A stretch of 64,000 bases of DNA from Xanthocytophaga agilis. Lineage in GTDB: Bacteria; Bacteroidota; Bacteroidia; Cytophagales; 172606-1. Shown piece after piece: positions 54,781-62,906 of the stretch. The number at the start of each line of letters is the position of its first letter. Positions within the stretch are counted from its first letter, which is position 1. The translations under genes were made by a program, and so were the position numbers. Below the pieces are notes generated by a model that saw only the letters and a program-made list of their open reading frames with translations, searched no databases and was not told the DNA's origin. Location of the stretch: contig NZ_JASJOU010000017.1 of the NCBI RefSeq assembly GCF_030068605.1, forward strand, positions 156,573-220,572, given 5' to 3'.

Positions 54781-56082
54781 TCAGCTAGACTTGTCCCTAC
54801 CATTTTTTATCTTTTCACTTAGCTTTCTCGTGTCTAAATCACAATCGTATTTAATTTCCTCTCTGATTTTATCTGAAAGAACTTCGTTTTCAATCAATAT
54901 TTTTACTATTCCGTTTCGATGAATAGCACAATTCATTTTGCTATACAAAATTTCAAGAGGCTCTTTGCATTCCTTTGTCTGATTAGCTTTGTAAATATCT
55001 GTATATATTCCTGCCAGTTGTTCTATCTTATACTCACTGTTTGTCTTATTTGCAATTTCACTTAACAGTTTAGCGTCACCACTTTTGTAATTGGAAATCA
55101 GAATTTCTAAAAAATCAATCGGGTTTTTAGTGGTTTGGACTTTGTCCAGAGCAAACTCTCTAATACTTTGGCTTTTCAGATATTTTAATGCGTTAACAGC
55201 ATTATCAACTATACTTTTTTTACGTGTACGTTTCTGTTTGGCAAAGTTCAACATTATGTTGCTATTGTAGGGAAATTTATGAGAATCAAAAATGTCTAAA
55301 AGTCTTTCGATATTTGATTTGTCAGTTTCCTCAATTAGTCGTTTTGCTATCTGATTTACTTCATTTTCTGTAAGGTTTCTTTTCCTTCTAACTGAAATAA
55401 ATGGTTTGCTGGTAAGGACTTCATCCACTATATCTTTGTAGGGTACAGGTTCTGTTTTATTCTTTTCCCGTATTGCTTTCGTTTGCTCTATGTTGTCAAG
55501 ACAGATCTGAATATACTTGTTTGACCTGGCTCTATCATTAAGTTCTTCATACACATTTATATCCATATGCTCTTCTTGAAAATGCCTGATAACCGAACCG
55601 TCCTGCCAATCGCCAGGATTTTGTTCAATATACCTGCCATACTTTTCCGACACATAAAATAATCCGTTTAGCCCATCAAGTTCCACTATTTCTGACTCTC
55701 CAACCCAATCAGAGCCTTCTATTGGGTGATTTAAAAACCTGTTATAGATTGCCTGTTTCGCTTCTGTATCATTCTGTTGAGCATACAGTTTTGTGAGAGC
55801 AAACAAATGAGTTAGATTCCATGTATCGTTTTGTTCTGTTGCCAAACCCTGCAAAACAGCTTTGCGAATTTTGTCTTTTTGTTTTGAAATGGAGATTATG
55901 TCAAAAATGTATTGTGCCCTATCTCCTTCAGATTGTCCGTCATAAGCATAAATATTCAAAGCACCTTTTATGATTTGATCTGAAAAGTCAATTTCCGGAT
56001 TCTTTTTCAGTATCAGATAGGCTTCGCCTGTCCCACGTTTTAGTGAGTTTAAAAACTGCCGCTTTATATCGATTGTCCTCAT
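54781..56082 (-). CDS. Conserved hypothetical protein with HEAT-like helical repeats
   Basis: 433 aa, soluble and helical throughout. The N-terminus (RQFLNSLKRGTGEAYLILKK, then DGQSEGDRAQYIFDIISISK, then ILQ/VLQGLATEQNDTWNLTHL) resembles a conserved hypothetical family seen in Firmicutes and Bacteroidota. Paired helices such as AKRLIEETDKSNIERLLDIF look like HEAT repeats. No catalytic motif is visible. It is followed upstream by another unknown gene 91 bp away on the same strand, and the two may be a unit. Confidence 0.65.
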   Translation of the reverse strand: MRTIDIKRQFLNSLKRGTGEAYLILKKNPEIDFSDQIIKGALNIYAYDGQSEGDRAQYIFDIISISKQKDKIRKAVLQGLATEQNDTWNLTHLFALTKLYAQQNDTEAKQAIYNRFLNHPIEGSDWVGESEIVELDGLNGLFYVSEKYGRYIEQNPGDWQDGSVIRHFQEEHMDINVYEELNDRARSNKYIQICLDNIEQTKAIREKNKTEPVPYKDIVDEVLTSKPFISVRRKRNLTENEVNQIAKRLIEETDKSNIERLLDIFDSHKFPYNSNIMLNFAKQKRTRKKSIVDNAVNALKYLKSQSIREFALDKVQTTKNPIDFLEILISNYKSGDAKLLSEIANKTNSEYKIEQLAGIYTDIYKANQTKECKEPLEILYSKMNCAIHRNGIVKILIENEVLSDKIREEIKYDCDLDTRKLSEKIKNGRDKSS

Positions 56083-56173
56083 CTATACTTATTTTTTTTC
56101 GCTCAACACAAACTCGGTTATACTTAGATAACTACGTTACCAGATATAGCCCCATGTAATCACATAAGGATTG

Positions 56174-56728
56174 TCAATCTCCAAGTGTTTTACTCCGTTT
56201 TTTATGGGCATACTGTTCATCCTGCTCAAACCAGCTTACGTATGTACCATCGTCGTCAAAATCAATAATCTGTCCGTTTTTCACAATTACACTAATATAA
56301 TTATCAGAAGCTGTATTGATTTTTATTTCTGCATACTGTCCCTTGAACACCTCGTTCTCATGACTGATATGAATTTCTTCCACTTCACTTTTTTGGTAAG
56401 CATCTTCTGCATTGGCAACTTCGAATTCCCGTAAATGTGCTTGCAGTGCCGTTTCTCCATCAAGAATGTCTACACCATAGTCTGCGACCTGAAAAGCAAA
56501 TAAGCATTCTTCCCAAAGTAGTTCCTTTACATGTTGGATTGCAGCAGGTCTAAGTGTAAGGACATCTTCCACACAGGCTACCATCTTATCTGTAATGGTT
56601 GGGGAATCGGCATTTTCAGCAAAAAATACAAAGGGGAGTGATTGTCCGAATAAGGGAACGAATAACGTAATCTTACCTATACCGTAGGAATCCCAGGTTA
56701 TTTGCTGAAGTATTTCTTCTTTGTTCAT
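56174..56728 (-). CDS. Hypothetical acidic protein
   Basis: 184 aa, very acidic and soluble. It starts MNKEEILQQITWDSYGIGKI, continues LFGQSLPFVFFAENADSP and ends with an IKINTASDNYISVIVKNGQI region. The pattern recalls DUF6985-like or immunity-like small proteins, but I cannot assign a family. It is the first gene of a possible pair with the HEAT-like protein and is divergent from blaI. Confidence 0.55.
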   Translation of the reverse strand: MNKEEILQQITWDSYGIGKITLFVPLFGQSLPFVFFAENADSPTITDKMVACVEDVLTLRPAAIQHVKELLWEECLFAFQVADYGVDILDGETALQAHLREFEVANAEDAYQKSEVEEIHISHENEVFKGQYAEIKINTASDNYISVIVKNGQIIDFDDDGTYVSWFEQDEQYAHKKRSKTLGD

Positions 56729-56916
56729 GTTGTATTTTCTGGTTACTGAAAATTAAAACAAATTATCAATGGAAGCCAAAGTCATATAAAGTATCCTTCT
56801 GAAATCAAAAAGAAAATCTCTCACCATCGAGACTAAAATTCAACACAAATCACTAAAAATCAATATATTACCCCAGTAAACATCTAAATAAAAAACTCTA
56901 ATCAAAAAATAAACTC

Positions 56917-56969
56917 CTAATCCATTAGTTTTATTTACTAATTTATTAGGATTAGTCCTAATCGATTAG
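56917..56969. promoter_or_regulatory. Three phased palindromes, likely BlaI operators
   Basis: CTAATCCATTAG (56917), CTAATTTATTAG (56938) and CTAATCGATTAG (56958) share the perfect dyad CTAATnnATTAG and are spaced 21 and 20 bp, so they lie on one face of the helix. TAGTATTG (56970-56977) matches the -7 consensus at seven of eight positions, just after the last site. A further GTATTGT/ACAATAC dyad overlaps it. BlaI bound here would block blaI and the M56 gene. Confidence 0.8.
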
Positions 56970-56993
56970 TAGTATTGTAAAAACAATACGAAT

Positions 56994-57359
56994 ATGCAGA
57001 TATTAGCAAAACGCGAAGAGCAAATTATGCAGGTAATCTGGAATCTCGAAAAAGCCTTTGTAAAGGAGATCATCGAGCATTTGCCAGAACCCAAGCCACA
57101 TTACAACACCATTGCCACAATGGTGAAGATACTCCAGGACAAAGGGTTTCTCAGTGCTGAAAAATTTGGTAATACCTACCGGTATGAGCCACTTATTTCG
57201 CTGGAAGACTACCGTAAGCAGGACGTGGAATCAATCCAGAAAAAGTATTTTGGAGGATCGTTCAGCAAGATGCTCACTCACTTTGCCAAGGAGGAAAACC
57301 TGTCTGACGACGACCTGGATGAAATAGTACGTATGATCAAAGACCAGAAAAAACCTTAA
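56994..57359 (+). CDS. BlaI/MecI/CopY-type transcriptional repressor
   Basis: 121 aa. The winged helix covers the N-terminal ~75 residues (KREEQIMQVIWNLEKAFVKE, then PHYNTIATMVKILQDKGFLS and GNTYRYEPLI). The C-terminal part is the dimer and cleavage region. In beta-lactamase systems the M56 sensor protease cleaves this repressor to release the operators. The M56 gene starts 13 bp downstream, so the pair is an operon. No beta-lactamase gene is next to it, so the regulated target may be only the pair itself or a distant gene. Confidence 0.92.
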   Translation: MQILAKREEQIMQVIWNLEKAFVKEIIEHLPEPKPHYNTIATMVKILQDKGFLSAEKFGNTYRYEPLISLEDYRKQDVESIQKKYFGGSFSKMLTHFAKEENLSDDDLDEIVRMIKDQKKP

Positions 57360-57372
57360 CCTACATCCACCT

Positions 57373-59817
57373 ATGATTGCACTCCTGGTTAAATCATCCT
57401 TTATTCTGGGCATTGCCTGGTTGTTTTACAAGGCTGTCTTGCAACGCGAAAGCTTTTTTGCTGTCAATCGTATGTATTTCTGGGCAGTGTTGTTGCTGGC
57501 TTTCGTTTTGCCCTTTGTTTCATTGCCGCCATTGGTTACTCACCAGGGCTATCTTTCCACTATTTTTTCAGCTAACGAAGTAACGGAGCAGTCTGAGGGT
57601 ACTTCTGCCTTGGTTACATCACCCAGCCAACAGGCATTGCCCAAAGAAACGCCTCATGAAATGCAGAAGGAAGTGTCGTCTCCACAAACAGCGAAAGAAG
57701 CTACTGCCCTTTCTGCTCAATCCTCACAGGAAGAGACACCTACAGCACCTAAAAGCTGGACTTTCTGGCTACTGGTACTTTACCTGTTTGGGGTAGGCAT
57801 ATTTACCCTAAACCTGTTGTTTCAGTTGGGCAGTGTATGGTTGAAAATCTATACCAGCCATGATACCATATCAGACACAGGGTACACCATCGTGAATTTG
57901 CCCCAGCTAAAAGCACCCCATTCATTCTTTCGGTACATTTTTATCCATCCCGATGCCTATGATTTTGAGACGTATGAACAAATCATTTCACATGAGAAAA
58001 TCCACGTACGGTTACGCCATACCTGGGATCTACTCTTGGCCGAACTGGTAGGAATTGTACTGTGGTTTAACCCCATTATGTGGCTGCTCAAACAGGAGAT
58101 GGAGAAAAACATTGAATACCAGACCGATGATCTATTGCTTCGTGGTCATGAAGTGGACAAAGAAACCTACCAGTGGAGCTTGTTACAAATTGCAGCCCCG
58201 CATAAACCGCTAACTATAACTACAAACTATAATCAGTCTTTACTCAAACAACGAATTCGTATGATTAACGCGAAAAAGTCAACTATGCACAATTACTGGA
58301 AATATGCCTTTATGCTTCCTCTATTTTTTGGCGTTTTGTTAGTGATTAACAAACCCATCGAGAGCCAGGCTACTGCCCTGATTGGTTATGTTGGAGCCAG
58401 AGACCAGCAAACACCTGTTATAACTGCACCAGTTGTGACTCCAACCCCGACACCTGTCATCACTGCCACACCTACTCCTCGTGTTTCTGCTGTTATTACT
58501 CCCACAGCAACTCCAGAGGTGAATGCGAATCCGAACCTTTCGGTTAACATAAATACCAAAACCAACTTCTCATTTAACTTCAGAAGTGATGTAGATATGT
58601 CGACCGGGTATTGGTACGGACGTCAGGTTGACAAAGAATATTGCATTGAATTCAAGGGTGGCAACAATACCCGAACTTCCTACTGGAATATGTCGGAGTG
58701 TTTTGACAAGAGTTTGTTTGTCAAGAAAGCCAGCGATTCCTTTACGCTCACACGTGATGCCGGTACCATGACCTTGCAGGGTGCATTGGATCAGGAAGTA
58801 AGCCAGGGCAAATATACTTTTGCCAAAGATGCAGGTTTTGAGTCTTATCTGGAGAAGAATGATATTACCAATACCGACAAAAACTTCTTATTCCATCTGT
58901 TTATGGGCAATGTAGATCGCAAGTATGTTGCCTTCCTGAAAGCTAACTACCAGGATATTGATGGAGAGCGGATACAGGAACTTGCTATTCATGGCATTAC
59001 CCAGACCGACTATCAGCTCTATCTGAGTATGTTCGATAAATACGCGCAGAAAAAACCATCCATGCGTGAAGTGATTGAAGCCCGTATTCATGGAGTTACA
59101 CAAGAATACATTCAGGAGTTGCAGGAGGCTGGCTACAAAGACCTGAGCATGCGCAAAATCATGGAGTTAAAAATTCATGGGGTAACCCGTAAATACATTG
59201 ATGGCCTCAAAGCTGCAGGATTTGCAGATCTGCCTGTTGAACAAATACTGGAAGCTAAAATTCACGGCATTGATGCGGCTTCTGCCAAAGACATCCGTGC
59301 GTTGGGATTTGGAGATCTGAGTTTGCGTAAAATGATAGAGTTAAAGATTCATGGCATCAATGCCGAATACATTAGCGATTTGGGCAAAGCTGGATTTAAG
59401 AACCTGGAGCTAGACAAAATTATGGAGGCTAAAATCCATGGTATCAACGCCGAAGAAGCTAAGAATATTCATGCATTAGGGTATGGTGACATGAGCCTGA
59501 ATAAGATGATTGAGATCAAGATTCATGGTATCAACTCAGACTTTATCAAAGATCTGAACAATGCGGGTTTTAAGAATCTGGAGCTGGACAAGGTATTAGA
59601 TGCCAAGATACATGGTGTAAATGCCAGCTATCTGAAGGACCTGGCTGACGTCGGTTTTAAAAACCTGGAATTTGACAAAGTGCTCGAAGCCAAAATACAT
59701 GGAGTAACTGCCGACTTTATCAAAGAAGCCCGTAAAAAAGGATATAGTCCAAAAGAATTTGATGAATACATCCGCCTCAAAATTCATGGAATGGCTAGTC
59801 GCCGCAATTCTGATTGA
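57373..59817 (+). CDS. BlaR1/MecR1-type M56 metalloprotease with C-terminal IHG repeats
   Basis: 814 aa. Membrane helices lie at ~5-20, ~33-55, ~130-152 and ~310-330. The zinc site is SHEKIHVRLRHTWD with His207, Glu208 and His211, and LLAELVGIVLWFNP gives the third-ligand helix. After the fourth helix comes a threonine/proline linker (TPTPTP stretches) and, from residue 539, nine repeats beginning IHG: one of 33 aa and eight of 29 aa (consensus IHGxxxxYIxxLxxAGFxxL). There is no penicillin-binding domain, so the signal is not simply a beta-lactam. The repeats may sense or hold a periplasmic partner. Confidence 0.88.
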   Translation: MIALLVKSSFILGIAWLFYKAVLQRESFFAVNRMYFWAVLLLAFVLPFVSLPPLVTHQGYLSTIFSANEVTEQSEGTSALVTSPSQQALPKETPHEMQKEVSSPQTAKEATALSAQSSQEETPTAPKSWTFWLLVLYLFGVGIFTLNLLFQLGSVWLKIYTSHDTISDTGYTIVNLPQLKAPHSFFRYIFIHPDAYDFETYEQIISHEKIHVRLRHTWDLLLAELVGIVLWFNPIMWLLKQEMEKNIEYQTDDLLLRGHEVDKETYQWSLLQIAAPHKPLTITTNYNQSLLKQRIRMINAKKSTMHNYWKYAFMLPLFFGVLLVINKPIESQATALIGYVGARDQQTPVITAPVVTPTPTPVITATPTPRVSAVITPTATPEVNANPNLSVNINTKTNFSFNFRSDVDMSTGYWYGRQVDKEYCIEFKGGNNTRTSYWNMSECFDKSLFVKKASDSFTLTRDAGTMTLQGALDQEVSQGKYTFAKDAGFESYLEKNDITNTDKNFLFHLFMGNVDRKYVAFLKANYQDIDGERIQELAIHGITQTDYQLYLSMFDKYAQKKPSMREVIEARIHGVTQEYIQELQEAGYKDLSMRKIMELKIHGVTRKYIDGLKAAGFADLPVEQILEAKIHGIDAASAKDIRALGFGDLSLRKMIELKIHGINAEYISDLGKAGFKNLELDKIMEAKIHGINAEEAKNIHALGYGDMSLNKMIEIKIHGINSDFIKDLNNAGFKNLELDKVLDAKIHGVNASYLKDLADVGFKNLEFDKVLEAKIHGVTADFIKEARKKGYSPKEFDEYIRLKIHGMASRRNSD
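58987..59781 (+). repeat. 87-bp (29-aa) coding tandem repeats in the M56 gene
   Basis: The units start at 58987 (99 bp) and then every 87 bp to 59782. They are diverged at the DNA level but keep IHG at the start and AG(F/Y)xxL in the middle. Two alternating subtypes (AGFKNLELDK and ALG(F/Y)GD(L/M)SL) suggest growth by duplication of a two-unit block. Confidence 0.85.
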
Positions 59818-59834
59818 TTTTGAGAAAATCCGTT

Positions 59835-59871
59835 CTACCCTCCTGAAAGACATGTCCTTTCGGGAGGGTAG
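59835..59871. terminator. Hairpin after the M56 gene
   Basis: CTACCCTCCTGAAAG pairs with CTTTCGGGAGGGTAG (one T-G pair) across a 7-nt loop, 18 bp after the stop. The stem is strong but no T-tract follows. Confidence 0.7.
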
Positions 59872-59982
59872 AGTGAGTGGGGTCAAATGATTCTTTATCT
59901 TTATTTTTACTGGCTCCCTTTATAGGGAAGCCCACACCTAAATAAAGATTGTTTTATCAAATTTGGGTTGATCAATACAACT

Positions 59983-60429
59983 TCAGATTTTATTATCCTG
60001 AACAAATGTATTTAACTTTTGTGCCATTTGGTTTGCCTTAGATACTGGATCTAACATAGAAAAATCTCTGGAGGGAGAAATCGCAAAATAAAATGACCTA
60101 CCATCGATAAAAACAATTTTATAGATATTTATCAAAAGTGGTATATTCTTATTTGCAGGCTTGATAAGAAGGAAATTTTCCAATTTATAGTGTTTCTTGT
60201 AGAAGACGCTTTTTATATAAATTCCATTTTTGTCATAGGATATAAGATTTAACTTTGAGTATAGGAATGCAAATAAAATAAATAGGCACCCTACTATACT
60301 TATTACTGCGTTTTCATGAGCTTTACTACCAATGAATGCATCGCAAATAAATCCTAAGCCAGCTACTAGAAATAAAGCACTGGGTACAAACAAAAGAATA
60401 TATGAAACTTTACTCCCTAAATAATGCAT
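59983..60429 (-). CDS. Two-helix membrane protein overlapping an RHS tip gene (candidate immunity protein)
   Basis: 148 aa. Two hydrophobic helices ([19 protein letters not shown], then [17 protein letters not shown]) precede a soluble beta-rich domain ([20 protein letters not shown] to [11 protein letters not shown]). Its ATG (60427-60429) lies 13 bp inside the end of the RHS tip, whose stop is at 60417-60419, so the two are translationally coupled. That position fits the immunity gene of a polymorphic toxin, but the tip is very short and no toxin domain remains. Homology is unknown. Confidence 0.6.
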   Translation of the reverse strand: MHYLGSKVSYILLFVPSALFLVAGLGFICDAFIGSKAHENAVISIVGCLFILFAFLYSKLNLISYDKNGIYIKSVFYKKHYKLENFLLIKPANKNIPLLINIYKIVFIDGRSFYFAISPSRDFSMLDPVSKANQMAQKLNTFVQDNKI

Positions 60430-60974
60430 TTTAGTGGTATTTTAGGATGTTGATCTTTAGGCACCATTCCATCTGGATCAATGAAACGCAACGGATTATC
60501 AAATGCATAGTTATAAGGTGAATGTCTACGCATCTTCTCAGCCAGTGGATCGACAGTATGTCATCTACCCAACTGCGCATCATACATTCTGGTTCCATAA
60601 TCTATCCAATCCAGCCCAAACTCTTCCTGCTTCTCCTTTCCATTGTACTGAAACTTGTCATTGGGATTACTCTGCGTTTCAATACCAGCCAGATTCAATC
60701 CCCACGGATCATAGTGATTCTCCTGGACAATTAGATCTCTGCTATGGTTAACTTTGATATCATCAAACCAAACCGCTTTTTCACTTTCATTGGCTAGTAG
60801 GATTTGTACATAGCCGTCTTCTATGGCTACATGAGATAAATACAACTCTTCCCAGCATTCAGATGCTGCCTGTGTAACTTGACGAATCTTACTTGAAATC
60901 AACGTATAGTCTTTATTGTAAACCAAGATATTCAGATAGCCTACCGGTTCTGACCCTGCTTGAGGCATAGCCAC
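60417..60974 (-). pseudogene. RHS/YD-repeat C-terminal tip with an in-frame nonsense codon
   Basis: The frame reads [20 protein letters not shown], then [20 protein letters not shown] and [13 protein letters not shown], then TGA (60561-60563) exactly where the RHS core has Trp (GRWH/FH). After it the same frame continues [32 protein letters not shown] and ends at 60417-60419. The whole RHS-associated core is thus intact except one TGG-to-TGA change. The 5' part (YD repeats) is missing. The variable end after PDGM is only ~14 residues, so no toxin is attached. Confidence 0.85.
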
Positions 60975-61353
60975 AAGTTAGCGCATTTTGACAATTATCT
61001 GAATTAGATTAAAGGATAGGCTAGGTGTACATGAGCTAAAAAAGAAACAACAGTTTTATCATAACAAGTGGAAATGTGTCGAAATATCTTTAAGAAACTG
61101 ACATTTTATTTTGATCTTTATACTGATTCTGGTCATAGTCTTTGAGGTGAATTCGATCAGCTTTGGGTGGGATTATCACCCGAGTATCTTTACCTTGATT
61201 TCTGAATGGTAAAGCTGATTTACAAATAGATAAAACCACACAAAAACATATCTTGGAGGTATTCAAATTTGCAGAAGATAAACGCTTACATCTCTTCTTT
61301 GTGATTGATACTTTTATCTTTAATAGAAAAAATCAGAGTATTTTATAAGTAAA
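60975..61353. other. Gap between RHS relics, nothing recognised
   Basis: The RHS frame ends abruptly near 60990 at its 5' side. The rest is AT-rich with no repeat or coding relic that I could identify. Confidence 0.4.
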
Positions 61354-61375
61354 AAAGCTCGAAAAATCGAGCTTT
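61354..61375 (-). terminator. Terminator of the small lipoprotein gene
   Basis: AAAGCTCGA/TCGAGCTTT, 4-nt loop, followed on the minus strand by a T-run (A-tract 61351-61356 on plus). It lies 22 bp past the stop at 61398. Confidence 0.85.
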
Positions 61376-61397
61376 GAAAGTTTTTGGAGACTTTGAA

Positions 61398-61916
61398 TTA
61401 TGACATTTCCGGTATCTTATAAAGTGTTCCCGTCTTTTCAAGTAAAAAAGTAATTATTTTTCTAAAATTTTCAGGATAATCATCAAAATTTTTCTCGTAT
61501 ACAAATGCTTTTTTATCTCCATTCACAAATAATAGATATTGGAAGTTATCCTTTACTGTTTTTGTATCATTATAAATCATAGCCTTGTCTGCGGATAAAT
61601 AACCTTTAATTTCCTGTATTTCAACATTTGTTAATTGCTTACGTATTTTTTTATAGGACTTATCAATCTCAATTTTATTTTCATTAAATGCCGACAAGTC
61701 CTCTATCGAGCCTATTTTATAACTTAATCGTCCATCTTTTGATAAAGTTATAATGTGTGCCCGGCTTCCTCCAGGAACAGATTTTATCAGTACAATCAAC
61801 TTATCAAGAGCAATATCTTTATTCATTTGCTCATCGTTTGTATTCATTTGTTCCTTACAGGAGGACGCCCCATACAGCAATATAAAAATCGGTAATATTC
61901 TAAATAATGTTCTCAT
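61398..61916 (-). CDS. Small lipoprotein of unknown function near RHS relics
   Basis: 172 aa with a lipoprotein signal (MRTLFRILPIFILLYGASSC). The mature part is charged and mixed alpha/beta (LDKLIVLIKSVPGGSRAHII, then GYLSADKAMIYNDTKTV, then FQYLLFVNGDKKAFVYEKNF). No family is recognised. It lies 72 bp beyond a third RHS relic on the same strand, so it could be an orphan immunity-type lipoprotein. This is inferred from position only. Confidence 0.55.
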   Translation of the reverse strand: MRTLFRILPIFILLYGASSCKEQMNTNDEQMNKDIALDKLIVLIKSVPGGSRAHIITLSKDGRLSYKIGSIEDLSAFNENKIEIDKSYKKIRKQLTNVEIQEIKGYLSADKAMIYNDTKTVKDNFQYLLFVNGDKKAFVYEKNFDDYPENFRKIITFLLEKTGTLYKIPEMS

Positions 61917-61988
61917 AACTAATATGCACCTCGTTTATTTTGTCCCTGTTCTTCATGTAGGTGATTCTCTGTAATATCTTCTTTCTTA

Positions 61989-62171
61989 TTATAACCTAAA
62001 CCAACTGTTGAGTCCCCACGGATCATAATGGCATTCATGTACAATAAGCCTCTCTTCGTACTTGATCTCAAAGTTATCAAAATACACCTGACCATTATTT
62101 ACATGAAAATCAGGATTACGCCCCCTAAAAATAGAAAATCTCACATGGCGGTGAGGCTTTACAAATAGTAT
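61989..62171 (-). pseudogene. Third RHS tip relic
   Basis: A short frame reads VRFSIFRGRNPDFHVNNGQ, then VYFDNFEIKYEERLIVHECH and YDPWGLNSW before a stop. VxFDxxxI...[14 protein letters not shown] is the segment that precedes the RHS core in the two other copies. The core itself is gone. The rest of the 61917-62620 gap includes another degraded frame on the minus strand (62189-62320, GDPESTESLAAYVGSGK) of unknown origin and AT-rich DNA. Confidence 0.7.
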
Positions 62172-62620
62172 TCATACTTTTATCTCTGTTAATTACTCTT
62201 TCCACTACCTACATATGCTGCCAATGACTCAGTGGATTCAGGATCTCCATACAATCTAGTATTATACGATGGTGCACAAAAGCCTGTAATTCCAGATTCC
62301 TGTTCGAGAATATCTATTTCTTAGTAAGCATTCGACTCAGGCCGTAGTTGTTAGTTAGCTTAAATATACTGCCTTGCTTATTGTAAGGAAGAATGGTCTA
62401 GCTCAGATGCATACGGAATACGTGTGTTTGCTACCGAAAGTTGCTATACTATAGCTTACTTTAACCTTTATAAACAAAGTATAATTCTTTGTTCGCAAAG
62501 ATATTTCTTCATGTAAATAGAGAAAATCCTATGCTAAAAGAAACCAGATAATCTTTAGTTAATTTCAAATAGATAAGAATGCAAAATTTCTAACACAACA
62601 GATTAAAATTTAGTATCAAC

Positions 62621-62899
62621 TCATCTTAACTTATGACGATAGAATACGAAAAAAATTAAAAAACCTGTAATCAGAAACATAATAAGTTGTATGGCAATTA
62701 CAACTAAGTAGGCTTCTTTGCTAGCATACATTATACCAAAGCTGATAATGCTAACAGGTAATGTAATAACTAGCCCAAACAAAACCCATTCCCCATAAAA
62801 AGGGCTACTTCCATAAGAATTGAGTACAGCAAAAGTCGCAAAACCTACATATAGAAACGCAACTAAATAAGATCGTATTAAGGCTTCTTTCAACGTCAT
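62621..62899 (-). CDS. Small three-helix membrane protein behind an RHS tip (candidate immunity protein)
   Basis: 92 aa with three hydrophobic helices (SYLVAFLYVGFATFAVL, WVLFGLVITLPVSIISFGIM, VIAIQLIMFLITGFLIFFVF) and a basic end. Its ATG is 7 bp after the stop of the RHS gene at 62907, so they are one transcript. Small membrane proteins directly behind RHS tips commonly protect against pore-forming or membrane-acting toxins. This is inference from position. Confidence 0.6.
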   Translation of the reverse strand: MTLKEALIRSYLVAFLYVGFATFAVLNSYGSSPFYGEWVLFGLVITLPVSIISFGIMYASKEAYLVVIAIQLIMFLITGFLIFFVFYRHKLR

Positions 62900-62906
62900 A
62901 TCTAGA

